Part shown: one piece after another, positions 7,278-17,880 of the stretch
Position numbering within the stretch: the first letter of the stretch is position 1
Layout of the letters: every line of letters begins with the position of its first letter
Origin: an uncultured Bacteroidales bacterium
GTDB lineage: Bacteria > Bacteroidota > Bacteroidia > Bacteroidales > Bacteroidaceae
DNA length: 33,746 bases
NCBI GenBank assembly: GCA_902791675.1
Contig: CADAWW010000041.1
Coordinates: forward strand, 1-33,746
Direction: 5' to 3'
Program-made: the position numbers and the translations under genes
The notes under the pieces: model-generated
The model's input: only the letters and a program-made list of their open reading frames with translations
Databases searched by the model: none
What the model was told of the DNA's origin: nothing

Positions 7278-10200
7278 ATGTTTAACGTGAGCGCGCGAAA
7301 ATTCATATCAGTCCTACTTGTTTTGGCAAGCATAAATATGTTTGCCCAGACTCCTGCTGACTCTGTCCAGAAGCGTAAACCCAGGTTTAGCGTACGCAAG
7401 ACAGGAACAGAAGATCAGGATAATCTTAAAACCAAGACTGCCGACCTTAAGGAGCCCGATAACCTGAAGACGGATGTTATCTACGACGAGAAAGATAACA
7501 CCTATACCGTCGGAACAACCTTAGACAAACTGACTTCCGGAAAAGGAACAGCAACCACCAACAATGCTTCCGCCAGCAAGACCACCTCTCCTACCATGAC
7601 ACTCGGTCAGGCTACGAGCTACCTGAACGCACCTTTATTGATGTCACCCGAAGAATACCAGAAGTGGTCGCTGAAGAACAGCATGCAGGCTTACTGGCGC
7701 AAGAAGAATGCCGATGCCTTTGAATCGGAAGGTAAGAATAAATTCGACTTTACGGATATGCATTTCGACCTGGGACCTGCAGAAAAGATATTCGGTCCGG
7801 GTGGTGTACAGATTAAAACACAGGGAAGTGCCGAGTTGAAACTGGGTATCAACGCCAAGAAGGTCAACAATCCTGCATTGGCTGCTTCCCGTCGTAAAAC
7901 CATAGGTTTTGATTTCGACCAGAAAATTAACCTTAGCCTGAACGGTAAGGTAGGAGACAAGGTCAACATGAACCTGAACTACAATACCGAAGCCACCTTC
8001 GACTTTGACTCTCAGATGATGAAGCTGAAGTACGATGGCAAGGAAGATGAAATCATCAAGCTCATCGAAGCCGGTAACGTATCCTTCCCCAGCAACATGA
8101 ATCTGGTTCCCGGTGTAAGCAGCCTCTTTGGTCTGCGTACCGATGTCCAGTTTGGAAAGTTAAAACTGCAGACCGTTGTCAGTCAGAAGAAGAGTGCCAG
8201 CGCCAGTGCTACCAGCAAGGGCGGCAAACAGACTACGCCTTTTGAGTTCAGCGCCACCAATTACGAGGAAAACCGGCACTTCTTCCTCTCCCACTTCTTC
8301 CGCGAGCGCTACGACGACAACATGAAAACCCTGCCTACCATAGGTAGCGGTATAACCATCAAGCGTATAGAGATTTGGGTTACCAATAAGAGCGCCAGCA
8401 CAGAGAACAACAGAAATATTATTGCATTGGCCGACCTTGGCGAGCCTTCACATATCAGCAATTCTATGTGGAGTTCTTCGGGCGACATACCCCACAACCG
8501 TGTCAATAACGAGTACGAGACGATTGTCAACAACTATCCCGATGTCAGGGATATCTCCCAGGCAACAGCCATATTGGACGGTCTTGGTGCACCCGAAGAA
8601 TTTGTAGGAAGCCGCGACTACGAGAAACTGCAATCAGCCCGTAAGCTGAACAGCAGTGAGTACAACGTCAATACAGCCCTTGGATATGTCAGCCTGAACA
8701 GCAACCTGCAAACCGACGATGTGTTGGCCGTAGCCTATGAATACACCTACAACGGTACCACCTATCAGGTTGGTGAGTTCGCCGCTGATATTTCCAACAA
8801 CACTCAAGCCCTTATCGTTAAGCTACTTAAGAGTACTACAGGCAGTCCCCGATTCCCTACTTGGAAACTGATGATGAAGAATGTCTATAACCTGGGGGCA
8901 ACTACCGTTCAGAGAGAAAATTTCCGACTTGACGTAAAATACCTGAGCGACTCAACTGGCGTTTATCTGACCTACCTGCCCGATGAACGGCTCAAGAACA
9001 CTCCTCTTATCAAAGCGCTGAATGCCGACCGTCTGGACGACAAGAACAATGCACACAGCAACGGTTACTTCGACTATGTTGAAGGTTATACCATACTGAA
9101 GGGAGGACGCGTGGTATTCCCCGTTGCAGAACCTTTCGGACAGCACTTAAGGAACTGGATTGCAGATGATGCTGTGGCAGACAAATTCTGTTTCCAGGAA
9201 CTCTATGACAGTACCAAGACTGTTGCCAAGCAGATTGCCGAACATGATAAGTTCATGATTACCGGTAAATATAAGGGAAGCAGCGCTGCCGAGATTGACC
9301 TCGGTGTCACTAACATAGCACCAGGTTCCGTAAAGGTTACTGCCGGAGGTGTAACACTTACAGAGAATTCCGATTATACAGTCGACTACAACATGGGTCG
9401 CGTAAACATTATTAATCAAAGCCTCATAGATGCAGGAACGTCTATCAATGCCAGTGTCGAGAGTAACGACACCTACGGCATGCAACGTAAAACCATGTTA
9501 GGTTTCAATGCCGACTACGAGTTCAACAAGAACCTGACTGTTGGCGGTACCTTTATGTTCCTGAACGAGCAGCCTCTTACCACAAAAGTCAGCATGGGTA
9601 ACGAGCCGCTGAAGAACACGCTATGGGGTGCACATATCAGTTGGAAGAAAGAGAGCCAGTGGCTGACCAATATGATAGACAAACTGCCTATCATCCAATG
9701 TACACAGCCCAGTCTTATCACTTTCAACGGCGAGTTTGCCCAACTTATTGCCGGACAGAACCATAGTGTACAAGGGCGAGCTTCTTACCTCGACGATTTT
9801 GAGCAGAGCAGCATCAAGAACAGCATGACACAGCCCACCTACTGGACAATGTCTAGCACGCCCAGCATGTTCCCCGAGAGCAAGCTGTCCAACAATCTTA
9901 ATTACGGGCATAATCGCGCATTGTTAGCATGGTATTACGTGGATCCCATCTTCACCCGTCGTAGCAGTACCCTTACGCCCAGTCATATCAAGAGTGACCT
10001 TGATCAACTCTCCAACCACTATGTACGCGAGGTACATGAACGCGAACTGTATCCGCATAAGGCACAGAACAGCTACAACAGTGCCAGCAGTCTTAATGTG
10101 CTGAACCTGGCATACTATCCCAACGAACGTGGTGCATACAACCTCACCACTGATGTCGATCAGGACGGACACTTGCGGAATCCCCAATCACGCTGGGGAG

Positions 10201-13200
10201 GTATGATGCGTAAAATAGACAATACCGACTTCGAGGCACAGAATATCCAGTACATTGAGTTCTGGATGATGGATCCCTTCATCTACAACACAACAGGCAA
10301 TAACCGCGGTGGGGATTTCTACATCAATCTGGGCGAGGTAAGCGAGGATATTCTTAAGGACGGCAAGAAGTTCTTCGAGAGCGGAATGCCCGTCGACGGC
10401 AATAGCCAATATTGGGAAGAAGGTCTTTGGGGCCGTATCCCCAACACTACCAGCGTCACTTACGCTTTCAATAACGAGGCTGGGTCACGCATCCGTCAGG
10501 ATGTGGGTCTGAACGGTCTGAACGATGAAGAGGAGCAGCAGAATAGCACTTACCAGCAATACCTGCAGCAGATTCAGGGTATTGTACGTCCCGAGGTCTA
10601 TGACAGCATCTTTGCCGACCCTGCCAACGATAACTACCATTATTATCGCGGAACAGATTTCGACCAGCTCAAGACATCAATTCTGGACCGTTACAAGCGC
10701 ATTAATATGCCACAGGGCAACAGCGCAGACAGCGATACCAGTCCCGAGACTTACGAGACCTCATGGAAGAGTACACCCGATATCGAGGATATCAACCAAG
10801 ACTTCACCCTTAACGAATACGAGAAATACTACCAGTATCATATCAGTATCCGTCCCGAAGATATGGTTGTAGGACGTAACCACATTGCCGATATGCGTAC
10901 GGCCAGTGTAAAACTGCGCAACGGAAATACTGAGGAGTGTAAGTGGTACCTCTTCCGCGTACCATTGTCAGATTACGAATCTAAGGAAGGTAGTATCAAT
11001 GACTTTACCAGCATCCGCTTCATGCGCCTCTTCCTTACCAACTTCCAGCAAGATATTATCCTCCGTCTTGCCACTCTCGATATGGTTCAGGGCAACTGGA
11101 GACCTTACGAGCAGCCGCTTTATATGGGTCAGGCTCCCAGCAGCAACGGAACTTTACAGGTCAGCAATGTCAGCATAGAAGAAAATAGCGACAAGAAACC
11201 CGTCAACTACGTACTGCCTCCTGGCATCAGTCGCATCACAGACCCCTCTCAATCACAATTAATAGAGGAAAACGAACAAGCGTTGTGTCTGATAACCCAA
11301 AACCTGAGCCCCGGAGATGCACGTGCCGTATACAAGAACTGTACGTATAATATGCGTCAGTACAAACATCTGCAGCTCTTCCTGCATGCCAATGCACTGG
11401 CCGAGAATATTACAGAAACCACCGACGGCGAATGCAGCGTGTTCCTTCGTCTGGGCTCTGACTACAAGAGCAACTTCTACGAATACGAGGTGCCCATGCA
11501 ACTGACTCCAGAAGGTACTTATGACACTTACAGTGCTGTTGCCTGTCGTGCCGTATGGCCAGAAGAGAATATGATGGACATCAATCTGGAACTCTTCACC
11601 GACCTGAAGAAAAAACGTAATGCACAGGTAAGCGCCAACATCACCAGTATCAACCAACTTTTCTCGGAGTACGACGAGAACCATCCCAGCAACCGCATCT
11701 CTATCATGGGTAATCCCACACTGGCCGAGGTGAAGACCATCATGATAGGTATTCGCAACAACGGACGTACCGTAAAGAGCATAGAGGTATGGGCCAATGA
11801 GCTTCGTCTCCAGGAATTCTCCAACAGCGGAGGATGGGCTGCCCAGGGTAACCTCAATGTTCAGCTGAGCGACATAGGTTCTGTCAACGTTACCGCCAAG
11901 TATGTGAAGGCGGGCTTCGGAGGAATCGAGCAGACCGTTGCACAACGTACCGATGAAGACAATCTGGACTACACCATCTCTACCAACGTAGAACTGGGTC
12001 GTCTGCTGCCCGAGAAAGCCAAAGTCACCTTCCCCATGTATTACTCCTACAGTAAGGAAACGGTGAAGCCCAAGTATAACCCCTTCGATACGGATATGCT
12101 GCTCTCTGATGCGCTGGAAGCTATGGCTACAGAAAAAGAAAGAGATTCTCTATCCAGCCTTACCAATCATGTAGAGGTCAGCAAGAATATCTCGTTCAGT
12201 GGCGTCAAAGTAAACATTGCCACCCGGAAACATCCTATGCCCTACGACCCGGCCAACTTTACTTTCAACTATAGTCACTCTCAGCAAATCACCGAGGGGC
12301 AGACCATCGTCTATGAGCACGAATACAACTGGAAGGGAGGAATGAACTATGCCTGGAGTCCTAACTGGAAGCCATGGGAGCCGTTCAAGAATCTAAAGGG
12401 CAAGAGCAAATGGCTGGATATCATCAAGGCACAGAACCTGTCTTATGTTCCGCAAAGCATTACCTTTAACACAGACATAACCCGAAACTACTACGAGCTG
12501 CAGGAGCGCGACCTCGAGAATATCGGCTCACCCAACTCTATTCCCGCTACGTGGAGTCAGAGTTTCCTCTGGAACCGTAGCTTCCAACTCCGCTGGGACA
12601 TATTCAAGGCTTTGCACTTTACTTTCCAAAGTGGCACAAGGGCCGAGATCGAAGAACCTTATATGCAGGTCAACAAAGACCTCTATCCCGATCAGTATCA
12701 GGCCTGGAAAGACTCCATTAAGCACAGCCTGCTGCACTTTGGCCGTCCGCTCGATTATAGCCAAAGCGTACAAATCAGCTACAAGGTGCCCTTCGACAAG
12801 ATTCCTGTTACCGACTGGCTTTCTGCCGATGTGGCTTACAACAGTAACTATTCATGGCGCCGAGGCAGTGTCCTGGAAGACGGAAGGAGCTTGGGCAACA
12901 CCATCAACACACAGCGTAATATCAATGTGAACGGCAAAATCGACCTGGAGAAGATTTACAACCACAGTAACTTCCTGAAGGAGGTCAACAAGCGCTTCTC
13001 CGCTTCTAATGCCAAGTCTGAAGCCAGCAAGAAGAAACAAGAGAAACAACGCGAGAAGGATGCCAAGAAGAAAGACAAAGAGAAAGAGAATGATGCCCGT
13101 GTTCAGGCCGAGGAAGAAGCCATGAAGACCGGCGAACCCGTCGACTCTATCCTCGCCCGCCAGAAAGCTGCCCAGAGCAACCGACAGACCAACAAGAATG

Positions 13201-15017
13201 GTATCAGTCAGAAGAAAGCACCCGAGAAGAAAGGCTTTGCCCAAGAAGTCACCCTGTTGCCCGACAGCAACATTACCATTAAACACGGACAGAAGAGCAA
13301 GCGCTTGCGCATCACAGCCCTCGATACTGCCGGTCATGCCTTTAAGATTTATTATAAAAAGCTAGACGAGAATACCCTTGTCCTGCGTAAGACACCCGTC
13401 GACACCACCAAGATACGCCTTAACGTAGTAGCCTTGCCTGCACTATCAGAAAAGAAATGGTTCGACTGGGCTCAGGCAGGCGCCCGCTTCCTTATGTCGT
13501 TGCGCAACATCAGCATCTCATACCGCAACACCTACAATCTGACGCTGCCCGGCTTCAATCCCGAGATCGGTGATTTGTTAGGTCAGGGCAAGAACAACGG
13601 ATTCCTGGCGCCAGGTATCGACTTCGGGCTTGGTTTTGTGAACGACAGTTACATCGAGAGAGCACAAGAGCGCGGATGGCTTTTGGGTAGCGCAGACGGT
13701 GTTTCGTCACCAGCCAACTCCGCTTCAACAGAAGACGTTCAGGTCAAGATGTCATTAGAGCCGTTCACAGATTTCAAGATCGACCTGAACATGAGCCGAA
13801 CCCATAACCGGAATCGCAGCATCCAGTATATGTACCGCGATGCCGACGGTTTCTTCCCCTCTACCCACAGCGGTTCGTTCAACATTACCACCATCTCTAT
13901 TAAGACAGCTTTTGCCAGCGGCGGTTCAGCTGCCAACGGCTATTATAGCGCGCCATTCGAGAAGTTCTGCCAGAATCTGGATGTCTATCAGCAGCGTGTT
14001 GCAGAACGTTATGCCGGCGTTAAGTATCCGGTCAGAACAGGTAAGAGCGGCAATTATAACCCCGAAACGGATGCACCCGTAAACAAATTCGGTCCCGATG
14101 TTATGATACCCGCCTTCCTGAATGCCTACACAGGCTCCGGCTCTATGGATATCTTCCCATCGCTGACCCGTATGCTTCCCAACTGGACCTTTACCTATAA
14201 AGGCTTGAGCAACCTGCCTTGGGTTCGTGACCATCTGAAGAGCGTTACCCTGACACATGCTTACAAGAGCATATACGCTGTCGGTTCATATAATTCATAC
14301 AGTTCCTGGCTGGAGTGTATGGGAGCCGGAAACGGAATGGGATTTGTACAGAACACCACCACAGGCGAGTACCAGCCCTCATCCATGTACGACATCAGCA
14401 CCGTCAGCATCAACGAGAGTTTTGCACCTCTGATGGGCTTGAACATGACGTTCAATAACAACATGACCCTAAAGGTGGAATACCGCACTACCCGCGTGCT
14501 GAACCTCAGCCTTACCAGCGCCCAGCTGAACGAAACCGGCTCTAAGGATTTTGTCATCGGTTGGGGTTATAAGATTAACGACTTCAAGATTGCCGACCTC
14601 TTCCGTTCCAAGACCGCCAGCGCACGCAGGGAGGCTAGAGATAAACTCAGGAACAAGAACGGCAATAATGCCAACAACCGCAACGGAGCTGCTAACCAGA
14701 ATAACAACAATACCAACACCAACAACAGCAGCCGTAGTAACCGTAGCAACTTCGCACATAGCCTGTCTATGCGCTTCGACTTCAGCATCCGTAACCAAAG
14801 TGCTATCAAACGCGATATCCAGACCGGTCTTTGCGAGGCTACCAGCGGACAGAAAGCATTCAAGACCAGTGCCCAGCTTGACTATACGGTAAGCCGACTG
14901 ACTACCCTCAGCATATTCTACGACCGTCAGCGCTCGCAGCCACTGCTCTCCAGCAGCAGCTACCCCACCATTACCCAGGACTTTGGTCTAAGCATGAAGT
15001 TCTCGCTGACCCGATAA
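7278..15017 (+). CDS. sprA: Cell surface protein SprA, type IX secretion translocon
   Basis: A 2,579-residue outer-membrane beta-barrel protein, the translocation pore of the type IX secretion system and needed for gliding in gliding species. The start gives a clear signal peptide, KFISVLLVLASINMFAQ. Family features include MNLNYNTEATFDFDSQMMKLKYDGKEDEIIKLIEAGNVSFPSN near the N-terminus, the DINQDFTLNEYEKYYQYHISIRPEDM segment, and repeated amphipathic strands with many Tyr, Asn and Trp residues to the end. The length fits the family, at its upper end. Two low-complexity stretches are seen: a Lys/Glu-rich one (about residues 1903-1980) and an Asn-rich one (about 2459-2490), both probably periplasmic or surface loops. 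The gene is single, divergent from ruvA, and convergent with the rhamnosidase gene. Proteins with type IX C-terminal tails, such as the one at 18678, are its cargo. Confidence 0.97.
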   Translation: MFNVSARKFISVLLVLASINMFAQTPADSVQKRKPRFSVRKTGTEDQDNLKTKTADLKEPDNLKTDVIYDEKDNTYTVGTTLDKLTSGKGTATTNNASASKTTSPTMTLGQATSYLNAPLLMSPEEYQKWSLKNSMQAYWRKKNADAFESEGKNKFDFTDMHFDLGPAEKIFGPGGVQIKTQGSAELKLGINAKKVNNPALAASRRKTIGFDFDQKINLSLNGKVGDKVNMNLNYNTEATFDFDSQMMKLKYDGKEDEIIKLIEAGNVSFPSNMNLVPGVSSLFGLRTDVQFGKLKLQTVVSQKKSASASATSKGGKQTTPFEFSATNYEENRHFFLSHFFRERYDDNMKTLPTIGSGITIKRIEIWVTNKSASTENNRNIIALADLGEPSHISNSMWSSSGDIPHNRVNNEYETIVNNYPDVRDISQATAILDGLGAPEEFVGSRDYEKLQSARKLNSSEYNVNTALGYVSLNSNLQTDDVLAVAYEYTYNGTTYQVGEFAADISNNTQALIVKLLKSTTGSPRFPTWKLMMKNVYNLGATTVQRENFRLDVKYLSDSTGVYLTYLPDERLKNTPLIKALNADRLDDKNNAHSNGYFDYVEGYTILKGGRVVFPVAEPFGQHLRNWIADDAVADKFCFQELYDSTKTVAKQIAEHDKFMITGKYKGSSAAEIDLGVTNIAPGSVKVTAGGVTLTENSDYTVDYNMGRVNIINQSLIDAGTSINASVESNDTYGMQRKTMLGFNADYEFNKNLTVGGTFMFLNEQPLTTKVSMGNEPLKNTLWGAHISWKKESQWLTNMIDKLPIIQCTQPSLITFNGEFAQLIAGQNHSVQGRASYLDDFEQSSIKNSMTQPTYWTMSSTPSMFPESKLSNNLNYGHNRALLAWYYVDPIFTRRSSTLTPSHIKSDLDQLSNHYVREVHERELYPHKAQNSYNSASSLNVLNLAYYPNERGAYNLTTDVDQDGHLRNPQSRWGGMMRKIDNTDFEAQNIQYIEFWMMDPFIYNTTGNNRGGDFYINLGEVSEDILKDGKKFFESGMPVDGNSQYWEEGLWGRIPNTTSVTYAFNNEAGSRIRQDVGLNGLNDEEEQQNSTYQQYLQQIQGIVRPEVYDSIFADPANDNYHYYRGTDFDQLKTSILDRYKRINMPQGNSADSDTSPETYETSWKSTPDIEDINQDFTLNEYEKYYQYHISIRPEDMVVGRNHIADMRTASVKLRNGNTEECKWYLFRVPLSDYESKEGSINDFTSIRFMRLFLTNFQQDIILRLATLDMVQGNWRPYEQPLYMGQAPSSNGTLQVSNVSIEENSDKKPVNYVLPPGISRITDPSQSQLIEENEQALCLITQNLSPGDARAVYKNCTYNMRQYKHLQLFLHANALAENITETTDGECSVFLRLGSDYKSNFYEYEVPMQLTPEGTYDTYSAVACRAVWPEENMMDINLELFTDLKKKRNAQVSANITSINQLFSEYDENHPSNRISIMGNPTLAEVKTIMIGIRNNGRTVKSIEVWANELRLQEFSNSGGWAAQGNLNVQLSDIGSVNVTAKYVKAGFGGIEQTVAQRTDEDNLDYTISTNVELGRLLPEKAKVTFPMYYSYSKETVKPKYNPFDTDMLLSDALEAMATEKERDSLSSLTNHVEVSKNISFSGVKVNIATRKHPMPYDPANFTFNYSHSQQITEGQTIVYEHEYNWKGGMNYAWSPNWKPWEPFKNLKGKSKWLDIIKAQNLSYVPQSITFNTDITRNYYELQERDLENIGSPNSIPATWSQSFLWNRSFQLRWDIFKALHFTFQSGTRAEIEEPYMQVNKDLYPDQYQAWKDSIKHSLLHFGRPLDYSQSVQISYKVPFDKIPVTDWLSADVAYNSNYSWRRGSVLEDGRSLGNTINTQRNINVNGKIDLEKIYNHSNFLKEVNKRFSASNAKSEASKKKQEKQREKDAKKKDKEKENDARVQAEEEAMKTGEPVDSILARQKAAQSNRQTNKNGISQKKAPEKKGFAQEVTLLPDSNITIKHGQKSKRLRITALDTAGHAFKIYYKKLDENTLVLRKTPVDTTKIRLNVVALPALSEKKWFDWAQAGARFLMSLRNISISYRNTYNLTLPGFNPEIGDLLGQGKNNGFLAPGIDFGLGFVNDSYIERAQERGWLLGSADGVSSPANSASTEDVQVKMSLEPFTDFKIDLNMSRTHNRNRSIQYMYRDADGFFPSTHSGSFNITTISIKTAFASGGSAANGYYSAPFEKFCQNLDVYQQRVAERYAGVKYPVRTGKSGNYNPETDAPVNKFGPDVMIPAFLNAYTGSGSMDIFPSLTRMLPNWTFTYKGLSNLPWVRDHLKSVTLTHAYKSIYAVGSYNSYSSWLECMGAGNGMGFVQNTTTGEYQPSSMYDISTVSINESFAPLMGLNMTFNNNMTLKVEYRTTRVLNLSLTSAQLNETGSKDFVIGWGYKINDFKIADLFRSKTASARREARDKLRNKNGNNANNRNGAANQNNNNTNTNNSSRSNRSNFAHSLSMRFDFSIRNQSAIKRDIQTGLCEATSGQKAFKTSAQLDYTVSRLTTLSIFYDRQRSQPLLSSSSYPTITQDFGLSMKFSLTR

Positions 15018-15032
15018 GAGGCGCCTCCTCTT
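15016..15032 (+). terminator. Possible sprA terminator hairpin
   Basis: A hairpin with arms AAGAGG (15016-15021) and CCTCTT (15027-15032) and a 5-nt loop begins inside the sprA stop codon. It contains the perfect palindrome GAGGCGCCTC. It is followed by only a weakly T-rich stretch (CTGTTCTTTACT), so termination is plausible but not strong. Confidence 0.35.
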
Positions 15033-15079
15033 CTGTTCTTTACTATTCTCAGAAATTATTTTCTGCAAAGATAAGCAAC

Positions 15080-17692
15080 TTATCCCCAACCTTGTACATC
15101 ATTCTCTGTCATCACGAAAAACCGCGCATAATCACGAAAAAAAAATCGAGACTCCTTTGAGGTTGTCTCGCCGGGAAGCTTTACTGTAGCTGTGGCACCT
15201 TCAGGAATAGTGAACTTCCACGTCCAGCGGTCGCCATTGTATTTCCAGGCACTCTTAATGGTACCTGCGGCACTCTTGTATTCGGCCGTCAAATGCCCCA
15301 GGCGCTTGTCAGGAACGGGAGCCATGATGATATGCTTGAAGCCTGGCAGCTTGGGATCTGCAGCGATGCCGGCAGCTGTTTCCCAAATCCATTCGCATAC
15401 ACAGCCATAGGCATAATGGTTAAAGCTGTTCATGCCACGCGGGCCCATTCCGCTGTCCTTCATGTAGCTGTTCCAGCGCTCCCAAATGGTGGTGGCGCCG
15501 TTATCTATAGAATAGAGCCAACTGGGGTTCTTGCGTTGGAAGAGCAGCTCGTATGCTATATCGCTCATACCGTTCTCTGTAAGTGTCTGCATCAGGATGC
15601 TGGTGCCCAGGAAACCTGTTTGCAGACAGTTACCATGGTCGGCAAAATTCTGACGGAGACGGGCCACCATAGCCTCCTTGGCCGAACCGCTTACCAGTTG
15701 GTTCTTCAGGGCAAAGAGGGCTGGTGTCTGCATGGTGTTCAGAATCTCTGTCTTGAAGGTGCCGTCGGCATTCAGGAACTTTGTCTGCAGATAGCTCTTA
15801 GCCTCGCGTACCATAGTCTCGTACTTCTGCACGTTGCGACCCGTAGCTTCTGCCATATCGCGCATCATGCCGGCATCTATCAGCCAGTAGCTGGCACAGA
15901 GATAGTTCCAGTAAGCCTCGGCATCGGGCTTCAGGGCACCGTTATCGTATTGTTTGCCGCTACAACTCTCCAAAGGCTCGTAGCTCAGCCAGTCGGCCCA
16001 CTGGTAGTTGTTGTTTTCGGCTTTCAGGGCATTATGGTCATATTTGGTCTCGTTCACATGATTCATGAACTTCTCCATAGACTCCCAACTCTCGTCCACA
16101 ATCTTCGTGTCGCCAAACTGCTTCCAGACCGTCCAGGGAACGATAACACCAGCATCGGCCCACCCTACTCGCATCATATCGCCGTCGCTGGCACCATACT
16201 GTGCAAACGGAGCCACACCTGGGTAGCCGCCCAAGGCACTCTGTGTGTCACGCATATCGTGCAGCCACTTGTGGAAGAAGCGGTCGGTATTGGCAAAGAA
16301 TGTTCCTGTCTCGGTAAACACCTGCGTATCGGCTGTCCATCCCAGACGTTCGTTACGCTGCGGACAGTCGGTGGTTACGCTCAGATAGTTGGAGCGCTGA
16401 CCCCATACGGTGTTCGAGATAAGCTTGTTCACCAGCTCGTTGCCCGTTGTAACGGTGCCGATCTCCATATCCTTGCTGATAGATGTCACAGGCACACTCT
16501 TGATGCTCTTGAAGGTAACATCGTCTGTTGCAGTAACAGAAATCAGACGGTAGCCGAAGAAAGTATTCTGGGGACGGAAGCTGACAGGTTTCTTCTCGCC
16601 GCTGAAAGTATATTCCAGCTGCATACCCGTATCGGGGATGCGCAGATTCAGACGGTGCACACTACCCTCAGGGCCGTCCATACCGCGACTCTTGGCTCCA
16701 TTGCCGTCGTTCAGCAACTCAGAGGGCAGACACATCAGCCTGGTACCTTCTTTAGCACTGAAGACAAAGCTGGGCACAGCCGAACTGTTCTGACCGAAGT
16801 CAACCACCAGCGTTTCGCCCTTGTGCAATGTTACAGGCTCACCCGTCTTGTATTCCCTCTTAATCTTGATAGTACCATAAGCCTCCTCGCTGGCACCTTC
16901 CACACCTTCCCATACATAGGTGCGCACGGGCAGAAGAGTAAGGTCCTCGCGCATATAGATTTCTGCTCCGTTCGTAGGGAAAATCTGTCCACGGAACTCT
17001 TTATTCTCCTCGGGAGTCTTCAACAGTTCGGGTGTTTCGAATCCCTGCTTTACACGGGCATCATACACCTCGCCGTCGAAAATAGCAGAATGCTTCACCG
17101 GACCGGCAATACCAGCCTTCCATGTCTTTGTATCTGTACCCAGCAACTGCTTGGTACCGTCGGCATATGTCAGTTCCAACACGCCACGGAAGGCGCACTT
17201 CGTTCCGTACATCCCTTTGGTACCGCCAGGAGTCACAATCTTATCGGCCCACCATCCGGGTGTTACCTGAACGGCCAGCTGGTTCTCGGCCCCAGCTTTA
17301 GTAACCAGCATCTTGGTGACATCGTAGGTAAAGGCACGCTTGGTCTTCAAGGGATGTGTAAAGCCGGGCTTCAGCACCTCTGCGCCCACCAGCTTGCCGT
17401 TTATATAAAGGTCATAGACACCCAGACCTACGGTCATCCACTTGGCACTTACCACCTTCTTCTCGTTCTTGATATCCGACACGAACCAGTTGGCACCGTC
17501 GGCGGCTCTCGTTCCATCATTTACCGTTCCGGTAATAATTGGGGCATCCGTCACGGAAAGCCATACAGAGCAATCCCACGCTCCATCATTCAGCGGCTCC
17601 GTAAGTTTAGCAACATTATTACCCGCCATCAGAAGAGCGGAAAGAGAAAAGGAAGCCAAAAAGGCCATTGTTTTAATGGTTTTCATTTTCAT
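15080..17692 (-). CDS. Exported GH78 alpha-L-rhamnosidase
   Basis: Cleaves terminal alpha-L-rhamnose from plant glycosides or pectin side chains. I start at the ATG at 17692, which gives a signal peptide (KTIKTMAFLASFSLSALLMAG); the frame is open to an ATG at 17848, but those 52 extra residues look non-coding. Domain order follows the family: N-terminal jelly-roll (VSAKWMTVGLGVYDLYINGKLVGAEVLKPG), Bac_rhamnosid domain, and an (alpha/alpha)6 catalytic barrel with the hallmark TDCPQRNERLGWTADTQVF (about 16320-16375). A C-terminal beta domain ends at FTIPEGATATVKLPG. After that point the expected last strand is missing; the ORF runs through a terminator-like hairpin with nine T residues and ends in an odd Phe/Arg-rich tail. 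It stands alone and has its own promoter at 18062. Confidence 0.92.
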   Translation of the reverse strand: MKMKTIKTMAFLASFSLSALLMAGNNVAKLTEPLNDGAWDCSVWLSVTDAPIITGTVNDGTRAADGANWFVSDIKNEKKVVSAKWMTVGLGVYDLYINGKLVGAEVLKPGFTHPLKTKRAFTYDVTKMLVTKAGAENQLAVQVTPGWWADKIVTPGGTKGMYGTKCAFRGVLELTYADGTKQLLGTDTKTWKAGIAGPVKHSAIFDGEVYDARVKQGFETPELLKTPEENKEFRGQIFPTNGAEIYMREDLTLLPVRTYVWEGVEGASEEAYGTIKIKREYKTGEPVTLHKGETLVVDFGQNSSAVPSFVFSAKEGTRLMCLPSELLNDGNGAKSRGMDGPEGSVHRLNLRIPDTGMQLEYTFSGEKKPVSFRPQNTFFGYRLISVTATDDVTFKSIKSVPVTSISKDMEIGTVTTGNELVNKLISNTVWGQRSNYLSVTTDCPQRNERLGWTADTQVFTETGTFFANTDRFFHKWLHDMRDTQSALGGYPGVAPFAQYGASDGDMMRVGWADAGVIVPWTVWKQFGDTKIVDESWESMEKFMNHVNETKYDHNALKAENNNYQWADWLSYEPLESCSGKQYDNGALKPDAEAYWNYLCASYWLIDAGMMRDMAEATGRNVQKYETMVREAKSYLQTKFLNADGTFKTEILNTMQTPALFALKNQLVSGSAKEAMVARLRQNFADHGNCLQTGFLGTSILMQTLTENGMSDIAYELLFQRKNPSWLYSIDNGATTIWERWNSYMKDSGMGPRGMNSFNHYAYGCVCEWIWETAAGIAADPKLPGFKHIIMAPVPDKRLGHLTAEYKSAAGTIKSAWKYNGDRWTWKFTIPEGATATVKLPGETTSKESRFFFRDYARFFVMTENDVQGWG
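15137..15170 (-). terminator. Rho-independent-type terminator inside the end of the rhamnosidase ORF
   Basis: On the minus strand a CGAGAC arm (15170-15165), a 12-nt loop and a GTCTCG arm (15152-15147) are followed after one A by nine T residues (15145-15137). This looks like a textbook intrinsic terminator, but the annotated stop codon lies about 55 nt further downstream. Confidence 0.6.
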
Positions 17693-17880
17693 TTTAATGT
17701 TAGAATTAGTTATTTGGGGGCAAAAAGGCATCTGCAGGTATCTTTTTGATTGCTTACAGCAAGTAGTACTGATTCCCATGATGTAGCTGTAAATGCCGGT
17801 AAAGGTGCCAATCTTCTGTAGTTTCTCGTTTGCTTTAACTTTCAACATAGTTTTGTAGATTTAATGGTTAATAAATTTAG

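Noticed and set aside
11259..11945. 228-codon frame on the minus strand inside sprA
   Set aside because: Antisense shadow of a well-supported 2,579-residue SprA; no domain or promoter.
15293..17749. Open frame of 818 codons on the plus strand opposite the rhamnosidase gene
   Set aside because: It is fully antisense to a clear GH78 enzyme, its composition (His, Cys, Val rich) is that of a reverse-frame shadow, and it has no family motifs.
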